From Flavobacteriia bacterium (GTDB lineage: Bacteria; Bacteroidota; Bacteroidia; Flavobacteriales; Flavobacteriaceae): a stretch of DNA of 17,665 bases. The notes beneath the pieces were generated by a model that searched no databases, had not been told where the DNA came from, and was given only the letters and a program-made list of their open reading frames with translations. Of the stretch, positions 15,107 to 17,665 are shown in pieces. The translations under genes were made by a program, and so were the position numbers. Within the stretch, counting starts at the first letter, position 1; every line of letters starts with the position of its first letter. The stretch spans positions 1-17,665 of the forward strand of contig DRQI01000477.1 of the NCBI GenBank assembly GCA_011330545.1, in the 5' to 3' direction.

Positions 15107-16939
15107 ATGGCAAAGAAAGTGGTAATAAAAGATATAGTTCAAGATGCATTAGACACCTCTATTCAGCAAATTTCAGGGTATGACGCTACATTTTTATATG
15201 CAGAATCACCCACTAGCCCAATGCATGTAGCTACTTTGACCATTGTAGAAGGCTCTTTAAAATTTGAAGATTTTAGGGAAATCTTAGCTTCAAAACTGCA
15301 TAAAATCCCTAAATTCCGACAACGCCTCTTAAATGTACCGCTAAATTTAGATTATCCTTATTGGGTAGATGACCCGAATTTTGAATTAGATTTACATTTA
15401 CACAGAATAAAATTACCCGACCCTTCGAATTGGAAAACCTTACGGGAGTTGACCTCTGCACTGTTTAGCAACTCATTAGATTTACGAAGGCCACTTTGGT
15501 CTGTGAGTTTTATAGAAGGCTTAGATGACATTCCGCAAGTTCCCAAAGGCTCGGTAGCCATTGTTACTAAAATACATCACGTAATGGTCGATGGCGTTTC
15601 CGGCGTGGGAATTATGGGGGTATTATTCGATAAAAATGAAAAAAATCAGGAAAAAGAACCCGAAAAACCCAAACCTTTTGAACCCGACCCGCTACCCGAT
15701 GAATTGAGTTTATTACTAAAAAGCGGGTATAGCTTTATTAAAAATCCGTTGAAAATTCCTAAAATGGTAAGTGAAACCGCTTTTTCTTTCCTAAAAGGGA
15801 CAGCCGCCGGAAAATTACGCGGCAAACAAAAGCAACTACATAAAGCCCCGGTGCCCAAAACCATTTTTAACGGCTCCATCTCACCCAAAAGAACTTGGGG
15901 TACGGCCATCTTATCATTTGAACGCATCAATACGCTCAAAAAATTAATGGAGGTGAGCATCAACGATATTATCTTAACTATTTGTGCCGGTGCCATACGC
16001 CGCTATTTACAAGAACGCGATAAATTACCACTGCAACCCTTAGTTGCCAATGTGCCGATTTCTATTCGGGTAAAAGACAGTAAATTAGAACTAAACAATC
16101 AAATTTCTAATATGTTTGTACAAATCGCTACACATATTGAAGACCCGATTGAACGATTAGAATTCATACAAGAACAAACCCTTTTAGGCAAGACCCGACA
16201 CAATGCCGTAGGTGCCAAAACCCTTGCTAAAATGGCCGATTCTGTGCCTTTCGGATTGGCAAACCTAGCCGCGGGATTGTACAGCAGATATAATATTAAA
16301 GAACTCCACAGGCCTCCCTTTAATGTAACCATTACCAACGTACCCGGCCCTAGAGGAATGTTATATTTAAAAGGGCATAAAATTGTTTCTATCTTCGGAC
16401 TTACCCCCGTAGTAGATGGTTTCGGATTGATTATTGCCGCATTTAGCTATAACGGACAAATTAGTATTACTACCACCTCAGATGCCAAGACCATGCCCGA
16501 TGCCGATAAGTTTTCTCGCTATATCCGTGAAGCCGCCAATGAATTGGAAAAAGTCATCCAAAAAAGAGGAAAGAAAAAAAATACCGTTGCTAAAATAAAA
16601 CCCAAAAGCACTTCGTTTTTTAGTGCTTTGAGAAGGTATCTTAAGAAAAACCCATCCCTAACTAAAAAATACAAAGGCCTCTATAAAATACAAGTCAGGT
16701 TAGAAAATACAGAACAACATTGGCAATTAGACTTGACAAAAAAAGAAGGGTTGTTGAGAAAAAAAGACGTCGCAAAGCCCAAAGCTACCCTACAAATAAG
16801 TGATGAAAATTTATACAAGCTATACAAAGGAAAAGTACTTTTAGAAGAATTGAAAATACAAGGAAGAATAAAATTACAAGGCAACGAAAAGTATACAGAA
16901 AAACTGGTACAATTCATAGCCGAGTTTTTAGCCCGATAA
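15107..16939 (+). CDS. wax ester synthase/diacylglycerol acyltransferase with C-terminal SCP2-like domain
   Basis: WS/DGAT enzymes transfer an acyl group from acyl-CoA to a fatty alcohol or diacylglycerol, making wax esters or triacylglycerol at the membrane face. The acyltransferase condensing-type fold covers about residues 20-485. It contains the catalytic HHVMVDG (His157, His158, Asp162), the ND motif SINDIIL (Asn286, Asp287), PLVANVPISIR (311-321), and the C-terminal DUF1298-type half with NVTITNVPGPRG (406-417). Typical members are about 450-500 aa; this one is 610. After a Lys-rich linker (about 485-500) the last ~105 residues (QVRLENTEQHWQLDL, KPKATLQISDENLYKLYKGK, ELKIQGRIKLQG) resemble an SCP2 sterol/lipid-carrier domain. 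There is no signal peptide, so it is cytoplasmic. A hydrolase gene follows 4 nt later. Confidence 0.9.
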   Translation: MAKKVVIKDIVQDALDTSIQQISGYDATFLYAESPTSPMHVATLTIVEGSLKFEDFREILASKLHKIPKFRQRLLNVPLNLDYPYWVDDPNFELDLHLHRIKLPDPSNWKTLRELTSALFSNSLDLRRPLWSVSFIEGLDDIPQVPKGSVAIVTKIHHVMVDGVSGVGIMGVLFDKNEKNQEKEPEKPKPFEPDPLPDELSLLLKSGYSFIKNPLKIPKMVSETAFSFLKGTAAGKLRGKQKQLHKAPVPKTIFNGSISPKRTWGTAILSFERINTLKKLMEVSINDIILTICAGAIRRYLQERDKLPLQPLVANVPISIRVKDSKLELNNQISNMFVQIATHIEDPIERLEFIQEQTLLGKTRHNAVGAKTLAKMADSVPFGLANLAAGLYSRYNIKELHRPPFNVTITNVPGPRGMLYLKGHKIVSIFGLTPVVDGFGLIIAAFSYNGQISITTTSDAKTMPDADKFSRYIREAANELEKVIQKRGKKKNTVAKIKPKSTSFFSALRRYLKKNPSLTKKYKGLYKIQVRLENTEQHWQLDLTKKEGLLRKKDVAKPKATLQISDENLYKLYKGKVLLEELKIQGRIKLQGNEKYTEKLVQFIAEFLAR

Positions 16940-16943
16940 ACTT

Positions 16944-17665
16944 ATGGAGTATACAACCCATACTTATACAACCAAAGACGGCGAATCTATTTTTTATTAT
17001 AAATGGAAAGCCAATACAAGCTCCCGTTTTAAAGGAATAGTACAGATTTCTCATGGCGTAGGCGAACATGCCGGCCGGTACCAACGCATTGCCAATAAAT
17101 TACAAAAACAAGGATATGAAGTATATGCCAATGACCACAGGGCACACGGTAGGTCTGTAAAATCAAAAGAGTTGATGGGTTTTTATAGCGGCCATAATTA
17201 TTTTGAAGATGCCGTTGAAGATATGCGGCAATTGACAAAAATTATTAAAAAAGAACATCCCAACCAAAAAATTACGCTGTTCGGCCATAGTATGGGCTCT
17301 TTGTTGAGCAGGCAATATGTTACCCGATATGGCAATGATTTACATGCGCTAATACTATCAGGAACCGCAAGTTTTATGAAAGGGCTTGGTACCATTGGCT
17401 TAGTGGGTGCCAATGTAATTAAAGTATTTAATGGAAGGACTAAAAAGAACGAATTGCTAAAATCACTGTTCTTTTCAGAATTTAATAAAAAGTTTAAACC
17501 CAATAAAACGAGCCTTGATTGGATAAGTAGCGACGAAAAGCAAGTGGCTATTTTTGAAGCAGACCCGTACAGGGTAGAAGATTTTTCGCTAAGTGTTTTT
17601 TTAGATATTGTAAAAGCCAGTAAACAACTAAACAAACAGCAAACATTCAATGCCACGCCAAAAAA
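16944..17665 (+). CDS. alpha/beta hydrolase, monoacylglycerol lipase type (3' end outside window)
   Basis: The ATG at 16944 lies 4 nt after the acyltransferase stop, and the frame stays open to the window edge (240 codons seen). Residues 30-46 (KGIVQISHGVGEHAGRY) match the oxyanion-hole region of the Hydrolase_4 (serine aminopeptidase S33) family, and YANDHRAHGRS follows at 61-71. The nucleophile elbow is FGHSMGS with Ser116. The 'HGxGEHxxRY' and 'DHRxHGxS' patterns are characteristic of monoacylglycerol lipase and lysophospholipase-like enzymes. The catalytic Asp and His should lie beyond the visible end or close to it. There is no signal peptide. Pairing with WS/DGAT suggests hydrolysis or remodelling of acylglycerols; an esterase with another substrate is possible. 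Confidence 0.88.
   Translation, partial: MEYTTHTYTTKDGESIFYYKWKANTSSRFKGIVQISHGVGEHAGRYQRIANKLQKQGYEVYANDHRAHGRSVKSKELMGFYSGHNYFEDAVEDMRQLTKIIKKEHPNQKITLFGHSMGSLLSRQYVTRYGNDLHALILSGTASFMKGLGTIGLVGANVIKVFNGRTKKNELLKSLFFSEFNKKFKPNKTSLDWISSDEKQVAIFEADPYRVEDFSLSVFLDIVKASKQLNKQQTFNATPK

Noticed and set aside
15646..15996. Minus-strand open frames inside the WS/DGAT gene (also 15358-15561, 16099-16338, 16681-16917)
   Set aside because: The plus strand encodes an acyltransferase with catalytic motifs; these are complementary-frame shadows.
17029..17656. Minus-strand open frames near the right end (17029-17238 and 17198-17656)
   Set aside because: They are antisense to the alpha/beta hydrolase, which has clear motifs and stays open to the window end.

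Overview
The window looks like a chromosomal segment from a member of the Bacteroidota, most likely a marine-type Flavobacteriaceae. The evidence is an A+T-rich sequence, protein families typical of that group (DUF3857/transglutaminase secreted proteins, MORN_2-repeat proteins, PF13568-type outer-membrane barrels), weak Shine-Dalgarno sites, and one good match to the Bacteroidetes promoter consensus (TAnnTTTG). Family names come from recognising motifs by eye; no database search was run.

Region 1 (1-4998) is a very A+T-rich accessory array that I read as a polymorphic-toxin-like effector/immunity island. It opens with the 3' part (527 codons, entering from the left edge) of a large unrecognised protein. 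The last 66 nt of that gene occur three times (1519-1584, 2090-2155, 2468-2533), and each copy is followed 12-14 nt later by a gene for a small three-helix membrane protein (1599, 2168, 2547). The second copy is a decayed, stop-containing remnant of about 215 nt of the effector's 3' end; the third is only the tail. A different orphan C-terminal cassette without a usable start follows (about 2867-3247). It overlaps a frameshifted secreted-protein gene (3235-3668). Then come a probable lipoprotein (3696), a small exported protein (4335) and a two-helix membrane protein (4716). A strong hairpin terminator (4948-4998) closes the array. Assignment as immunity genes is inference from layout.

Region 2 (5225-7600) holds a secreted protein of unknown function (310 aa), a polytopic membrane protein (181 aa) and a small outer-membrane beta-barrel protein (211 aa). 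The barrel gene's stop is one base from the stop of the converging next gene. The 226 nt between the terminator and 5225 show no gene and no promoter I could identify.

Region 3 (14811 down to 7602, minus strand) is a compact three-gene operon: a 1099-aa exported TPR + MORN_2 repeat protein, a 650-aa exported DUF3857/transglutaminase-like protein with a complete Cys-His-Asp triad, and a 657-aa paralogue whose triad is missing. The first two genes overlap by 20 nt and the last two are 3 nt apart. A promoter-like TAATTTTG/TTG pair lies upstream (14873-14906).

Region 4 (15107-17665, plus strand, divergent from the operon) is a lipid-metabolism operon. It has a wax-ester synthase/diacylglycerol acyltransferase (WS/DGAT) carrying a C-terminal SCP2-like lipid-binding domain and, 4 nt downstream, a monoacylglycerol-lipase-type alpha/beta hydrolase cut by the window edge. 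One enzyme would make neutral lipids and the other could hydrolyse acylglycerols. No tRNA, rRNA, CRISPR array, insertion sequence or phage gene was seen.
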